From: Achromobacter anxifer
GTDB lineage: Bacteria > Pseudomonadota > Gammaproteobacteria > Burkholderiales > Burkholderiaceae_B
Direction: 5' to 3'
DNA length: 64,000 bases
Assembly (NCBI RefSeq): GCF_903652925.1
Contig: NZ_CAHLAR010000006.1
Location: forward strand, 1 to 64,000
Below are positions 18,245-27,287 of this stretch, piece after piece. How positions within the stretch are numbered: the first letter of the stretch is position 1; the number at the start of each line of letters is the position of its first letter. The notes under the pieces were generated by a model. It saw nothing but the letters and a program-made list of their open reading frames with translations, was not told where the DNA came from and did not search any database. The position numbers and the translations under genes are program-made.

Positions 18245-18783
18245 AAGTCACTCCGCAAGCCATTCCCGACGTGCTGATCCTGGAACCCCGGGTGCTGGGC
18301 GACGAGCGCGGCTTCTTCTTCGAGAGCTACAACCAGGCCGCGTTCGAGGCGGCCACGGGGCTGCGGCGCAACTTCGTGCAGGACAATCATTCGCGCTCGG
18401 CGCGCAACGTGCTGCGCGGCCTGCACTACCAGGTCGAGCAGACCCAGGGCAAGCTGGTGCGCGTGTGCGCGGGCGAGATCTTCGACGTGGCCGTGGACCT
18501 GCGGCGCGCCTCGCCGACCTATGGAAAATGGGTGGGAACGCGGCTCAGCGCGGAGAACAGGCGCCAGGCATGGATACCCGAAGGCTTTGCCCACGGTTTC
18601 CTGACGCTGTCGGAGTTTGCCGAGGTCCTGTACAAGACCACCGACTATTACGCGCCGCAGCATGAACGCTGCATACGCTGGGACGATCCGCAACTGGCGA
18701 TCGCCTGGCCTTGCCAGCAACCGCCCGTGCTGTCCGAAAAGGACCGCAACGGCGCGCCGTTCGCAGGCGCGCCGGCCTTCTGA
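18241..18783 (+). CDS. rfbC: dTDP-4-dehydrorhamnose 3,5-epimerase
   Basis: RfbC (RmlC) epimerises dTDP-4-dehydro-6-deoxyglucose at C3 and C5. The 180-residue cupin-fold protein shows DERGFFFESYNQAAFE, FVQDNHSRSARNVLRGLHYQ (substrate-binding and catalytic His), DLRRASPTYGKW and WIPEGFAHGFLTLSE. The start ATG overlaps the rfbD stop, so the pair is coupled. It is convergent with lipA, whose stop is one base away. Confidence 0.95.
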   Translation: MKVTPQAIPDVLILEPRVLGDERGFFFESYNQAAFEAATGLRRNFVQDNHSRSARNVLRGLHYQVEQTQGKLVRVCAGEIFDVAVDLRRASPTYGKWVGTRLSAENRRQAWIPEGFAHGFLTLSEFAEVLYKTTDYYAPQHERCIRWDDPQLAIAWPCQQPPVLSEKDRNGAPFAGAPAF

Positions 18784-18784
18784 C

Positions 18785-19789
18785 TCAGTTCACGCCGGCG
18801 GCGTGGGCCTGCTCGTCGGCATGGTACGAAGACCGCACCATCGCGCCCACCGCCGCATGCGAGAAGCCCATGGCATAGGCTTCGCGCTCGAACATGGCGA
18901 AGGTGTCCGGATGCACGTAGCGCAGCACCGGCAGGTGATGCTCCGAGGGCTGCAAGTACTGGCCAATGGTCAGCATGTCCACGTTGTGCTCGCGCATGTC
19001 GCGCATCACCTGCAGGATTTCCTCGTCGGTCTCGCCCAGGCCCAGCATCAGGCCGGACTTGGTGGGGACCTCGGGGTGCAGCTTCTTGAACTCGGCCAGC
19101 AGCTTCAGCGAATGCATGTAGTCCGAGCCCGGGCGTGCCTGCTTGTACAGGCGCGGCACGGTTTCCAGGTTGTGGTTCATGACGTCCGGAGGACCGGCGT
19201 TCAGGATGGTCAGCGCGCGGTCCAGGCGACCGCGGAAGTCGGGCACCAGGACTTCGATGCGGGTGCTGGGCGACAGTTCGCGGATATGCGTGATGCAATC
19301 CACGAAATGGCCGGCGCCGCCGTCACGCAGGTCGTCGCGGTCCACCGAGGTGATCACGACGTAGGACAGCTTCATGGCGGCGATGGTGCGCGCCAGGTTG
19401 ACGGGCTCGTTGGTGTCCAGCGGATCCGGGCGGCCATGCCCCACGTCACAGAAGGGGCAGCGGCGGGTGCACTTGTCGCCCATGATCATGAACGTGGCCG
19501 TGCCCTTGCCGAAGCATTCGCCGATGTTCGGGCAGGATGCTTCCTCGCACACCGTATGCAGGTTGTGCTCGCGCAGGATGCGCTTGATGTCGTAGAAGCG
19601 CGAACCGGGCGCGGCGGCCTTCACGCGAATCCATTCGGGCTTCTTCAGGCGTTCGGCCGGAACGATCTTGATGGGAATGCGCGCCGTCTTGGCCTGCGAT
19701 TTCTGCTTTTGCGTCGGATCGTAGGCAGCCTCCGCGGGCGCAGCGGCGGATTCGTTCGAGGGCACGGGAGACTCGGCGAGCGTAGACAT
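18785..19789 (-). CDS. lipA: Lipoyl synthase
   Basis: LipA is a radical-SAM enzyme that inserts two sulfurs into octanoyl-lipoyl domains. The 334-residue protein has both iron-sulfur motifs: auxiliary cluster [12 protein letters not shown] (Cys 81, 86, 92) and radical-SAM cluster CTRRCPFC (Cys 107, 111, 114). The first 45 residues are an Ala/Glu/Lys-rich extension without a motif. The partner lipB is 2.4 kb away on the same strand, separated by the LacI-like and Sel1 genes, so the usual direct lipB-lipA linkage is interrupted. Confidence 0.97.
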   Translation of the reverse strand: MSTLAESPVPSNESAAAPAEAAYDPTQKQKSQAKTARIPIKIVPAERLKKPEWIRVKAAAPGSRFYDIKRILREHNLHTVCEEASCPNIGECFGKGTATFMIMGDKCTRRCPFCDVGHGRPDPLDTNEPVNLARTIAAMKLSYVVITSVDRDDLRDGGAGHFVDCITHIRELSPSTRIEVLVPDFRGRLDRALTILNAGPPDVMNHNLETVPRLYKQARPGSDYMHSLKLLAEFKKLHPEVPTKSGLMLGLGETDEEILQVMRDMREHNVDMLTIGQYLQPSEHHLPVLRYVHPDTFAMFEREAYAMGFSHAAVGAMVRSSYHADEQAHAAGVN

Positions 19790-19960
19790 GGAACACCTTG
19801 ATGACCGGCGCGCGGACGCACCGGATCTGGGACAAAAACGGCATTTTACCCTCCGCCGCCCGGATCCGCCGGCCAGGGCCCCGTACCCCGGGGCGCTGGC
19901 GTCCTCACGAGGAGCGGGCCTGGGTTATCGTCACGCCTGACGAATCCGCCGGTTTTTCCC

Positions 19961-20767
19961 ATGTCCGCCCTGCCTCCGCTCCGCCCCATCACCCTGATCG
20001 CCCCCCGGCTGGACTGGGCCCCCGCAGCCCGCGCCATCCAGGCCTGCGCCGAATTGCTGATGCCCGCCGGCTACTACCTGGCCGCAGGCCCCTGGCGCGA
20101 GGCCCAGGCCCGACTCGGCGAACTGCGCCCCGCCGCGGCGCTGGTCATCGGCCCGCTGGACGACCCGGCCCTGCGCGCCGCGCTGGCGACGCTGGAAATC
20201 CCCATCGTGGAAACCTGGATCGCATCCGCCCAGCCGCTGGACAGCGCCGTCGTGGTCGACAACGCCGAAGCCGGCCGCATGGCCGCGCGGCACCTGGCCG
20301 CCAAACGCCATGCACGCGTCGCCTGCGTCAGCGCCGACACCCCCTGGGAACGCGCCCGCCGCGAAGGCTTCATCAGCAGCGCGGCCGCACTTGGACTGGA
20401 ACTGGCGGCGGACATCGTGCAGCCCGAAGTGCAGCACATGAATGACGGCCGAATGGCCTTTCTGCGCCTGCTGACCACCAACACCATTTTCGACGCGGTG
20501 TTCTGCACCGCCGACCTGCTGGCCGCCGCCTCGGTCTCCGAAGCCCACAACCGCGACCTGCACGTGCCGCAAGATCTGGCTGTGCTGGGCTACTCGGACG
20601 ACGGCAGCGCCGCGCAATGGGCGCAGGGGCTGACCACCCTGGGCGCGGACGCCGCCATCCTGGGCCAACGCGCCGGACAGCTGCTGCTCGACCGCCTGGA
20701 CGGCGAACGCGGCACGGGCGAACGGGTAGTGGTGGAAGCGATTCTTGAGGAAAGACTGAGCACGTAG
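19961..20767 (+). CDS. LacI-type sensor-domain protein without DNA-binding domain
   Basis: A 268-residue protein that matches the ligand-binding half of LacI/PurR regulators: paired Rossmann-like lobes with AALVIGPLDDPALRAAL, VVVDNAEAGRMAARHLAAKRHARVACVS, RREGFISSAAALGLE, DAVFCTADLLAAASV and LAVLGYSDDGSAAQWAQGLTTL. There is no LacI-type HTH at the N-terminus, and the in-frame sequence upstream, between lipA and the start, does not encode one. There is also no signal peptide, so it is neither a classic repressor nor a periplasmic binding protein. Ligand and role are unknown. It could be a truncated regulator kept in the genome, or a cytoplasmic sensor. Confidence 0.7.
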   Translation: MSALPPLRPITLIAPRLDWAPAARAIQACAELLMPAGYYLAAGPWREAQARLGELRPAAALVIGPLDDPALRAALATLEIPIVETWIASAQPLDSAVVVDNAEAGRMAARHLAAKRHARVACVSADTPWERARREGFISSAAALGLELAADIVQPEVQHMNDGRMAFLRLLTTNTIFDAVFCTADLLAAASVSEAHNRDLHVPQDLAVLGYSDDGSAAQWAQGLTTLGADAAILGQRAGQLLLDRLDGERGTGERVVVEAILEERLST

Positions 20768-20797
20768 GGTCGGTGAAGCGCGCTCGCGCTTCAACCC
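20767..20797. terminator. Perfect hairpin between convergent genes, bidirectional terminator candidate
   Basis: TGAAGCGCG-CT-CGCGCTTCA (20774-20793) is a perfect stem, extended by GGGT/ACCC with an internal loop. It fills the gap between the stops of the LacI-like and Sel1 genes. No T-run follows in either direction, so termination efficiency is uncertain. Confidence 0.45.
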
Positions 20798-20799
20798 GC

Positions 20800-21519
20800 C
20801 TACTCGTACATCGCCGGAAAACCGTTGGCCTGAAGCATGCCATTCGCTTCCTGCAGGAACGCGGGCGTGGCGGTTTCGGGCACGCGGACCAGCCATTGCA
20901 CGGCTTCCTGCTTCTGTCCGCGCAGCAACAGCAGCCGGCCCAGGTGGAACATGCCGCGGAAATCACCGCCTTCGGCGCAGCACTGGTAGCAGTCGAAGGC
21001 CTTGTCCATGTCCTGCTCGACCACATCTCCGGCCTCGTAATAGCGCCCGACCACGCCGATGGACTTCACGTGGCCGGCCTCGGCCGCCTTGCGGTAGAGG
21101 GCCAGCGCCGCGGCGGAATCCTGCGCCACGCCGCCGCGGCCGCTGCGCAGCATATGGGCGTAGTTGTACATGCCCCAGTCCAGGCCGCGGTCGGCGGCCA
21201 AGCGGAACCAGTAGGCCGCCACCGTATCGTCCCGCGGCACGCCCCAGCCATTTTCGTAGCAGCGGCCCACCATGTTGATAGCCATGGGATGATCGGCATG
21301 GGCGGCGCGCTTGAACCACGCCAGCCCCTGTTCCTGATCGCGTTCCACGCCGAAGCCGTCCAGCAGCATCTGGCCATAGATGGTCTGGGCTTCAATCAAG
21401 CCCAGCTCGGCCGCCGCGCGGATCCAGGCGGCGTAATCCTCGGCCGTCCCCTGCTCGCGCAGGCGGGCCAGTTCCTCGGGCGTGGTTGCGGCCACTTCGG
21501 CCGCGCTATAGGTCTTCAT
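20800..21519 (-). CDS. Sel1-like repeat protein
   Basis: A 239-residue protein built of Sel1-type TPR repeats, recognisable by repeated A-x-x-x-L-G/Y-x-x-G patterns: [78 protein letters not shown] and [13 protein letters not shown]. No signal peptide is seen, so it is probably cytoplasmic. Such alpha-solenoids mediate protein contacts; the partner is unknown. The start at 21519 overlaps the lipB stop (ATGA), so it is coupled to lipB. A longer open frame to 21966 is a shadow of lipB. Confidence 0.85.
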   Translation of the reverse strand: MKTYSAAEVAATTPEELARLREQGTAEDYAAWIRAAAELGLIEAQTIYGQMLLDGFGVERDQEQGLAWFKRAAHADHPMAINMVGRCYENGWGVPRDDTVAAYWFRLAADRGLDWGMYNYAHMLRSGRGGVAQDSAAALALYRKAAEAGHVKSIGVVGRYYEAGDVVEQDMDKAFDCYQCCAEGGDFRGMFHLGRLLLLRGQKQEAVQWLVRVPETATPAFLQEANGMLQANGFPAMYE

Positions 21520-22154
21520 GTCTTGTTCCTTGCGCGGTCCCATGCCTGGGCCAGATTGCGCGCCAGCGCATCGCCCGCCTCGGTGGGTTCGCGCCTTACG
21601 CCACAGGCCGCCATATCGACGGTGCGCAGCCCCGCGTAACCACAGGGATTGATGCCCAGGAACGGCGCCAGGTCCATCTGCACGTTCAGCGATACGCCAT
21701 GGTAGGCGCGGCCGTTGCGGATCTTGATGCCCAGCGCGGCGATCTTGGCCAGCTCGCCTCCGTCCGGATCGGGCACGTAGACCCCCGGCGCGCCAGGCTT
21801 GCGGCACGCGTCTGCCACGCCCATCTGGGCCAGCGTGTCGATGACCGCGCCTTCCAGCAGGTTGACGTATTCCTTGACGTAGATGTCGGCGCGGCGCAGG
21901 TCGAACAGCGCATAGGCCATGACCTGCCCAGGGCCGTGATAGGTCACCTGCCCGCCGCGGTCGCAATGGACGATGGGGATGCCGCCGGGGTTGAGCACGT
22001 GCTGGGGCAGGCCGGCCTGCCCCAGGGTGTAGACGGGCGCATGTTCACAGAGCCAGATCTCGTCCGGCGTATCGGCGCCGCGCAGATTGGTATACGCCTG
22101 CATGTCGTGCCAGACCGACAGGTAGTCGGCCGGCCGCGCGAGCCACTTGATCAC
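21516..22154 (-). CDS. lipB: Octanoyl-[acyl carrier protein]:protein N-octanoyltransferase
   Basis: LipB moves octanoate from ACP to lipoyl domains, the step before LipA. The 212-residue protein contains VYTLGQAG, the [20 protein letters not shown] motif, the catalytic Lys region ([17 protein letters not shown]) and the thioester-forming Cys in [10 protein letters not shown]. It is preceded by the DUF493 gene with an 18-base gap, a classic pairing (ybeD-lipB). Confidence 0.96.
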   Translation of the reverse strand: MIKWLARPADYLSVWHDMQAYTNLRGADTPDEIWLCEHAPVYTLGQAGLPQHVLNPGGIPIVHCDRGGQVTYHGPGQVMAYALFDLRRADIYVKEYVNLLEGAVIDTLAQMGVADACRKPGAPGVYVPDPDGGELAKIAALGIKIRNGRAYHGVSLNVQMDLAPFLGINPCGYAGLRTVDMAACGVRREPTEAGDALARNLAQAWDRARNKT

Positions 22155-22172
22155 AGCTGTCCTGCTTATGCG

Positions 22173-22448
22173 CTAGAGAACGATGGACACCATCGGATGG
22201 CCGTGCAGGGCGCGGTAGAGCGCGTCCAGCTGTTCGCGCGAGGTCGCGCGCACGGTGAAGGTCAGGCCCATGTAGTTGCCGCCCTTGCTGGGCCGCATCT
22301 CGACCGTGGCGGCATCGAATTCGGGGTCGAACTGCAGCACGACTTCGGTCAGCGTCTGCGCGAATTCGGGATGCTGCTTGCCCATGACCTTGATGGGAAA
22401 GTCGCTGGGATATTCGATGAGGGAATCTTCGGGCGGGATATGTTGCAT
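22173..22448 (-). CDS. DUF493 (YbeD/HP0495 family) protein
   Basis: A 91-residue protein starting MQHIPPEDSLIEYPSDFPIK. It has the short alpha-beta fold pattern of the YbeD family (PIKVMGKQHPEFAQTL, then GGNYMGLTFTVRATSREQLDALYRAL, ending in VSIVL). The fold resembles ACT-like regulatory domains, and in many proteobacteria the gene sits next to lipB, as here. Its role in lipoate metabolism is suspected from linkage but not proven. The start at 22448 is preferred over an in-frame codon at 22511. Confidence 0.9.
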   Translation of the reverse strand: MQHIPPEDSLIEYPSDFPIKVMGKQHPEFAQTLTEVVLQFDPEFDAATVEMRPSKGGNYMGLTFTVRATSREQLDALYRALHGHPMVSIVL

Positions 22449-22618
22449 GATGTGCCTATTACCTGTTTGGTGGTGCCCCCCAGGGCGCGGCCACTGCTCT
22501 CGATACTGCACCCGAGGGTGCCTGCCACGGGGCGGCCATATCCTGCTTATATGGGGGCAAACCGCCAGCCGGCAAGGCCGCCGGGGCGGCCCCGCGGGAG
22601 CCGCCCGGTAACGCCGGC

Positions 22619-23485
22619 CTAGAGCGCGGCGATGCGGGCATCATAACCCGCTCGCAATTGCGCAAAAACAGGGCCGGGCTTGCCCGAACCCACCGGCTTG
22701 CCGTCCAGCGAGACGATGGCCAGCACTTCCTTGGTGGCCGAGGACAGCATCAGTTCGTCGGCCTGTTCCACTTCCTGGCGCGAGATCGGGCGCGATTCGA
22801 ACGGAATGCCGGCCTCGGCGGCCAGCTCGCCCATCAGGCCGTAGCGGATGCCTTCCAGGATCAGGTTGTTCTTGGGCGGCGCCAGCAGCTTGCCGCCGGA
22901 CACGACCCAGATATTGGTCGATGAGCCTTCGGTCAGGTAGCCGTCGCGGAACTGCACGACTTCGTCGACTTGCGCATCCACCGCCTGCTGCTTGGCCAGC
23001 ACGTTGCCCAGCAGGGAGACCGACTTGATTTCGCAATGCAGCCAGCGCTCGTCCGGAATGCTGATGGCGCTGAGGCCGCGTTCGCGCTGCGCGGCGGGCG
23101 GCGGCGACCAGGCCGAGATCATGCCGAATACCGTCGGCGCGACGGGCGTCGAGGGAAATTGGTGGTCACGCTTGGCCACGCCGCGCGTCACCTGCAGGTA
23201 GACGATGCAGGTTTCCATGTCGGTGCGCGCCAGCAGCTTCTGGATCAGGTCGATCCAGCCATCGCGGTCGAACGGCTGGGCGATGCGCAAGGCGGCCAGG
23301 CTGCGGTCCAGGCGGTTGAGGTGTTCGGCCATGCGGAACGCATTGCCTTGGTACACAGGGACGACTTCGTAGATGCCGTCGCCAAAAATAAAGCCGCGGT
23401 CGAGGACGGAGACCTTGGCCTCGTCCACGCGCAGGAACTCACCATTGAGATACACCTGGCTTTCGCCCGGCACGCCCGGAATCAT
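22619..23485 (-). CDS. D-amino-acid aminotransferase (class IV PLP aminotransferase)
   Basis: A 288-residue fold-type IV PLP enzyme. Landmarks are VYLNGEFLRVDEAKVSVLDRGFIFGDGIYEV, the PLP-lysine region EIKSVSLLGNVLAKQQA and the cofactor-phosphate region EGSSTNIWVV followed by EGIRYGLM. The RGFIFGDGIYE motif and the length favour D-alanine aminotransferase over branched-chain aminotransferase or aminodeoxychorismate lyase, but substrates cannot be assigned with certainty. It lies in the same direction downstream of dacC, so D-amino acid and cell-wall metabolism are consistent. Confidence 0.88.
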   Translation of the reverse strand: MIPGVPGESQVYLNGEFLRVDEAKVSVLDRGFIFGDGIYEVVPVYQGNAFRMAEHLNRLDRSLAALRIAQPFDRDGWIDLIQKLLARTDMETCIVYLQVTRGVAKRDHQFPSTPVAPTVFGMISAWSPPPAAQRERGLSAISIPDERWLHCEIKSVSLLGNVLAKQQAVDAQVDEVVQFRDGYLTEGSSTNIWVVSGGKLLAPPKNNLILEGIRYGLMGELAAEAGIPFESRPISRQEVEQADELMLSSATKEVLAIVSLDGKPVGSGKPGPVFAQLRAGYDARIAAL

Positions 23486-23549
23486 GAGGCACTCCTGAAT
23501 ATGAAATGGATAGGGACGAGCCGCCCGGCTCGCCCCATGAATGAAACAC

Positions 23550-23573
23550 GGGCGTTTCACGTATGAAACGCCC
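23550..23573. terminator. Perfect inverted repeat between dacC and the aminotransferase gene
   Basis: GGGCGTTTCA-CGTA-TGAAACGCCC forms a 10-bp perfect stem. On the minus strand it lies 42 bases past the dacC stop and could attenuate read-through. The following bases contain only a broken T-run, so a regulatory site is an alternative. Confidence 0.45.
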
Positions 23574-23614
23574 GCTGCTAGCTTACACCCGCGGCCAGGG
23601 CCGCGGCGCGGCGA

Positions 23615-24880
23615 TTAGTTGAACCAGCGCTTGACGGTGTCGACCATGCGGCCGAAGAAGCCGGCGCGCTCGACCGCGTCCTGCACCACCAGCGGTTCGG
23701 TGCGCAGCACCTTGCCGTCCAGGGTGAACTGCAGGGTGCCGACCTGCTGGCCCTTGGCCAGCGGGGCGATCAGCGGGTCCGTGCGCTGCGCCACCGGCTT
23801 CAAGTCACCGGCCTTGCCGCGCGGCACCGCGATCGACACGGGGTTGGGCGGGCCCAGCTTGACGTTTTCAGCCGTGCCTTCCCAGACGCGCGCGTCGATG
23901 CCGGGCTGGCTCTTGTCGAACAGCTTCACGGTGTCGAAGTTCTGGAAGCTCCAGTTCAGCAGCTTCAGGCTTTCCTCGGCGCGCGTGGCTTCGCTGTCCG
24001 TGCCCACCACGACCACCAGGATACGGCGGTCGCCGCGCACCGCGGTCGAGACCAGGCAGTAGCCGGCCGAATCGGTGTGGCCGGTCTTCATGCCGTCCAC
24101 CGACGGATCGGCCCACAGCAGGCGATTGCGGTTGGGCTGGGTGATCTTGTTGTACGTGTAGCTCTTCTGCTTGTAGTAGTGGAAGTAGTCCGGGTGATCC
24201 GTGATCAGGTGCGAGGACAGGATGGCCAGGTCGCGCGTGGACGTCATGTGCTGCGGATCCGGCAAGCCGGTGGCGTTCATGAAGTGCGTGTTGCGCATGC
24301 CCAGGCGTTCGGCTTCCTGGTTCATCAGCGAAGCGAAAGAAGCCTCGCTGCCGCCCACGGCCTCGGCCAGGGCCACGGAGGCGTCGTTGCCGGACTGCAC
24401 GATCATGCCCTGGTTCAGCTCGTCGACAGTGACCGGCTTGCGCGGCTCGATGAACATGCGCGAGCCGCCCGTGCGCCAGGCGCGCTCGGACACCGGCACG
24501 GTCTGTTCCAGCGTCAGGCGCTTTTCATCGAGCGCGTTGAACACGACGTAGGCCGTCATGATCTTGGTGAGCGAAGCCGGCTCCACCTTCATGTCCGGGT
24601 TGGACGCGGCCAGGGTCTGGCCGCTGTTCACGTCCATCACGATCCAGGCCTTGGCCGCGATCGTGGGCGCCGGCACCGCCGACACATCGCCCACCGGCAC
24701 CACGGCCGAAGCGTTGGGAGCCGGGGCCGCGGCGCCAGCGGCTGCGGCGGGCGCCGCGGCCGGAGCCTGCTGCGCCCAGACCGGCATCGAAGCTGCCAGC
24801 ATGGCCGACAGCACCGCGCCTGACAGCAGGCGGCGGGTAAAGACAACGGGGGAGTGAGCGGAGTAAGGCAAATTCTTCAT
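23615..24880 (-). CDS. dacC: D-alanyl-D-alanine carboxypeptidase (PBP5/6, DacA/DacC type)
   Basis: A low-molecular-weight penicillin-binding protein that trims the terminal D-Ala from peptidoglycan pentapeptides in the periplasm. The 421-residue protein has a signal peptide (residues about 1-36, ending MPVWAQQ), an Ala/Pro-rich linker, then SxxK as SLTK (Ser 103, Lys 106), SGN (163-165) and KTG (about 265). A C-terminal PBP5-C domain follows, and the protein ends in an amphipathic tail (FFGRMVDTVKRWFN) that would attach it to the membrane. The start at 24880 puts the charged N-region directly before the hydrophobic segment. Confidence 0.95.
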   Translation of the reverse strand: MKNLPYSAHSPVVFTRRLLSGAVLSAMLAASMPVWAQQAPAAAPAAAAGAAAPAPNASAVVPVGDVSAVPAPTIAAKAWIVMDVNSGQTLAASNPDMKVEPASLTKIMTAYVVFNALDEKRLTLEQTVPVSERAWRTGGSRMFIEPRKPVTVDELNQGMIVQSGNDASVALAEAVGGSEASFASLMNQEAERLGMRNTHFMNATGLPDPQHMTSTRDLAILSSHLITDHPDYFHYYKQKSYTYNKITQPNRNRLLWADPSVDGMKTGHTDSAGYCLVSTAVRGDRRILVVVVGTDSEATRAEESLKLLNWSFQNFDTVKLFDKSQPGIDARVWEGTAENVKLGPPNPVSIAVPRGKAGDLKPVAQRTDPLIAPLAKGQQVGTLQFTLDGKVLRTEPLVVQDAVERAGFFGRMVDTVKRWFN

Positions 24881-24933
24881 CGGCAACGTGGGTCCAGTAA
24901 TGACGCCCGCCGGCGCGGGGCAAGTGGCTGACA

Positions 24934-24939
24934 ATTATA
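24934..24939 (-). promoter_or_regulatory. Candidate -10 element for dacC
   Basis: A perfect TATAAT on the minus strand lies 54 bases upstream of the dacC start in GC-rich DNA. No good -35 hexamer is seen at the usual distance, so this is only a candidate. Confidence 0.35.
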
Positions 24940-25044
24940 GGCAGTCGATAAGACCCCTCCGGCCCGCGCAGGGTTCCCGTGTGACGAAAACATGCAACCT
25001 GATGCTACCTGCGGCCGCATCCCGGCCCCCCGCCAGGGACCAGT

Positions 25045-25698
25045 TCAGTCCAGCGCGACCTTCAGACGCGCCTGCACCAGTTGGCGCAGCACCAGCAGCT
25101 TGCCGTGGAAGAAATGCGAGGCGCCCGGCACCACCACGACGGGGATGGAGCGCGGGCGCGCCCAGTCCATGGCCTCGGACAGCGGCACGACTTCGTCTTC
25201 CTCGCCGTGCACCATGAGCGTGTCGTCCGGCACCTGCACTTCGTGCGACTGGAAGCGGTTCACGGCCGGGCCCATCAGCATCAGGGCCGACGGCAGGACG
25301 GCGTCGCCCTGCTCCGCCAGCGCGGCGTAGGTCTGCGCGGCGACCGCCGTGCCGAACGAGAAGCCGGCCAGCACCCACGGCGCCTGGGCCAGCTCGGGAT
25401 GCAGCTCGCGCATCTGCGCCACCACCGCCAGCATGTCCTGGGTCTCGCCCACGGATTTGTCGAAGCTGCCTTCGGACTGCCCGACCCCGCGGAAATTGGG
25501 CCGCACCGCCACCAGGCCGTGCTGCACGCAGGCGCGCGAAATCGTCGTGACCACCTTGTTCTCGCGCGCGCCGCCTTGCAGCGGATGCGGATGCAAGACC
25601 AGCGCCCAGCCTCGCGGCGTGCCCGCGGGCCAGTCCAAGGCGCAATCGATGCGGCCGGCGGCTCCGGTGAATGCGTGGGTTTCAGTGCGTGCGGACAT
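25045..25698 (-). CDS. Alpha/beta hydrolase (COG2945-like)
   Basis: A 217-residue cytoplasmic alpha/beta hydrolase. The oxyanion region reads LVLHPHPLQGGARENKVV, the nucleophile elbow is GFSFG (G-x-S-x-G), the acid is in HGEEDEVVPLSEA, and the catalytic His is in GASHFFHGKL, so the Ser-Asp/Glu-His triad is complete. The HPHPxxGG and RPNFRGVGQSEG motifs are typical of the small COG2945 hydrolases, whose physiological substrates are unknown. It runs in the same direction as dacC but with a 164-base gap, so it probably has its own promoter or follows the Mla-like operon. Confidence 0.88.
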   Translation of the reverse strand: MSARTETHAFTGAAGRIDCALDWPAGTPRGWALVLHPHPLQGGARENKVVTTISRACVQHGLVAVRPNFRGVGQSEGSFDKSVGETQDMLAVVAQMRELHPELAQAPWVLAGFSFGTAVAAQTYAALAEQGDAVLPSALMLMGPAVNRFQSHEVQVPDDTLMVHGEEDEVVPLSEAMDWARPRSIPVVVVPGASHFFHGKLLVLRQLVQARLKVALD

Positions 25699-25731
25699 GG
25701 CGGGACTCAGGATGCGGAAAAAACAGCGATG

Positions 25732-26334
25732 TTAACCGCCCGTTTTGGGCGACGGCTTCAGGGTCGCGGCCAGCCACTGCGCCAACTGGTCGGCGGCCTC
25801 GTCGGTAGCCTGGCGCAGGGCGGCCACGCCGCCTTGCGCGTCCTGCGTGGGCGCGGGCGCCTGGGCCGCGATGCGGGTCTGGCCCAGCACGTTGCGGCCG
25901 CTCAGCAGCACCGCCTGCAACAGCACGCGGCCTTCGCTGGACTGGCCATCGGGCGCGAACACCTGCTCGAACTGCGATAGCGACACCTGCAACTGCGGCG
26001 TCTGCAAGGTGACGCGCTCGTTCAGCACCGGCCCCTGCCGCGACAGGCGTTCCGCGATGCGCTGATGCACCAGGTCTGTCGGCGGCGAGGCCCAGCGATA
26101 GCTGGCATAGGCCTTGGGCGCGGCGCTGTCGCCCACGCGCCAGATCACCCCGGTATCGGACAGGCTGGGCACCGCCTGGAACACCAGCGCGATCGTCTCG
26201 CGCGCGGGCAAGGACGGCACCGGGCGGGAGTCCAGGCCCAGGTCGAAAACGGTGGGCGGCGCGGCCACGCGGCCGATGCCGCAACCGGCCAGGGCCAGGG
26301 TCAGGATAAGAATGGCGCTGCGCATCTTCATCAT
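25732..26334 (-). CDS. ABC-type transport auxiliary lipoprotein (PqiC-like)
   Basis: A 200-residue outer-membrane lipoprotein candidate. The signal ends in the lipobox LALAGC (lipidated Cys 18). The mature domain follows the DUF330/PqiC pattern (FDLGLDSRP, VSLSQFEQVF, and the C-terminal ATDEAADQLAQWLAATL). PqiC-type lipoproteins form a ring that receives lipids from MCE proteins. The start overlaps the stop of the MCE gene, so this is the last gene of the four-gene lipid-transport operon. Confidence 0.88.
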   Translation of the reverse strand: MMKMRSAILILTLALAGCGIGRVAAPPTVFDLGLDSRPVPSLPARETIALVFQAVPSLSDTGVIWRVGDSAAPKAYASYRWASPPTDLVHQRIAERLSRQGPVLNERVTLQTPQLQVSLSQFEQVFAPDGQSSEGRVLLQAVLLSGRNVLGQTRIAAQAPAPTQDAQGGVAALRQATDEAADQLAQWLAATLKPSPKTGG

Positions 26335-27287
26335 TTGGTCGATCTCCCGAAGCCGGCAAAGCCGGATTCGCCGGGCCCGGGCTCGCGAGGCGCCGGGCCG
26401 AACAGGAACGATTGCGGCGTGTTGTCCACACGGCGCAGGGTAACGGTGGCGCCGCGCGCGGCCGCGCTGACGTTGGTGGCCATGCTGGTGATCGCCGGCA
26501 GGGTCTCGCCGTCCAGCCGCGCGGCGGCCAGGGCGATGTCGTTGAGGCTGCTGGTGGCCGCGGACAAGGGGCCGCCGGGCGCGTTCAGGCGCGCCAGCGA
26601 CTGGCGGGCCTGCTCGGCCAGGTCGCCGACTTCGCGCGCGGCGCGATCGGCCTCGCGCGAGGTCTTGCCCAACGAATCCATCAGCGGGCCGAGCTTGGCC
26701 AGCGTGGGCGCCAGGTCGCGGCTGGCGTCCCGGAGCGACTGGGTGATGTCGGTGGCGTTCTGCAGGCTGGCCGTCAGCGCCTGGACGTTCTGCTCGCTCA
26801 GCACGCGCCGCAACTGCTCCGTCACTTCCTCGACGTTCGAGATCAGCTTGCCGCCGCGCTGCTCGATGCGGTCCAGAAAGCCCGGTCGCAGCGGAATCGC
26901 GGCCGGGTTCGCCGCCGACGAGGCCAGCCGCTTCATCGAGGAACCGTCGTCGCGCAACTCCACATTGGAAATGCCGGTCACGCCCTGCACGCCCAGTTCC
27001 GCCCAGGTGGACTCGGTGATCGGCGTGTTCGGCGCCACGCCGATGCGGATGCGCACCTGCCCGGGCTTGTCCGGGTTCAGGGCCAGCGATTGCACCTTGC
27101 CCACCGGCACGCCCTGGTAGCGCACCGTGGACTGCGGATTCAAGCCGCTGACGGCGGTGGCGGAGATGATTTCGTATGGCTGCAGCTGGGTCCGGTCGCG
27201 TCCGATCCAGATGGCCACCAAGGCGGCTGCGGCCAGCAAGGCCAGCGTGAAGATGCCGGCCATGAGCGCATGACTACGGTTTTCCAT
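26331..27287 (-). CDS. MlaD/MCE-family lipid-transport protein
   Basis: A 318-residue inner-membrane-anchored periplasmic protein. It has one N-terminal transmembrane helix (residues about 8-27, TLALLAAAALVAIWIG), a single MCE domain (about 38-118, with GLNPQSTVRYQGVPVGKVQSL) and a long helical tail (about 150-270, rich in Ala/Leu/Gln heptads) that would build a needle-like bundle. It would carry phospholipids between the membranes together with the ABC ATPase and permease upstream. Its ORF overlaps the ATPase gene by 14 bases. Confidence 0.9.
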   Translation of the reverse strand: MENRSHALMAGIFTLALLAAAALVAIWIGRDRTQLQPYEIISATAVSGLNPQSTVRYQGVPVGKVQSLALNPDKPGQVRIRIGVAPNTPITESTWAELGVQGVTGISNVELRDDGSSMKRLASSAANPAAIPLRPGFLDRIEQRGGKLISNVEEVTEQLRRVLSEQNVQALTASLQNATDITQSLRDASRDLAPTLAKLGPLMDSLGKTSREADRAAREVGDLAEQARQSLARLNAPGGPLSAATSSLNDIALAAARLDGETLPAITSMATNVSAAARGATVTLRRVDNTPQSFLFGPAPREPGPGESGFAGFGRSTK

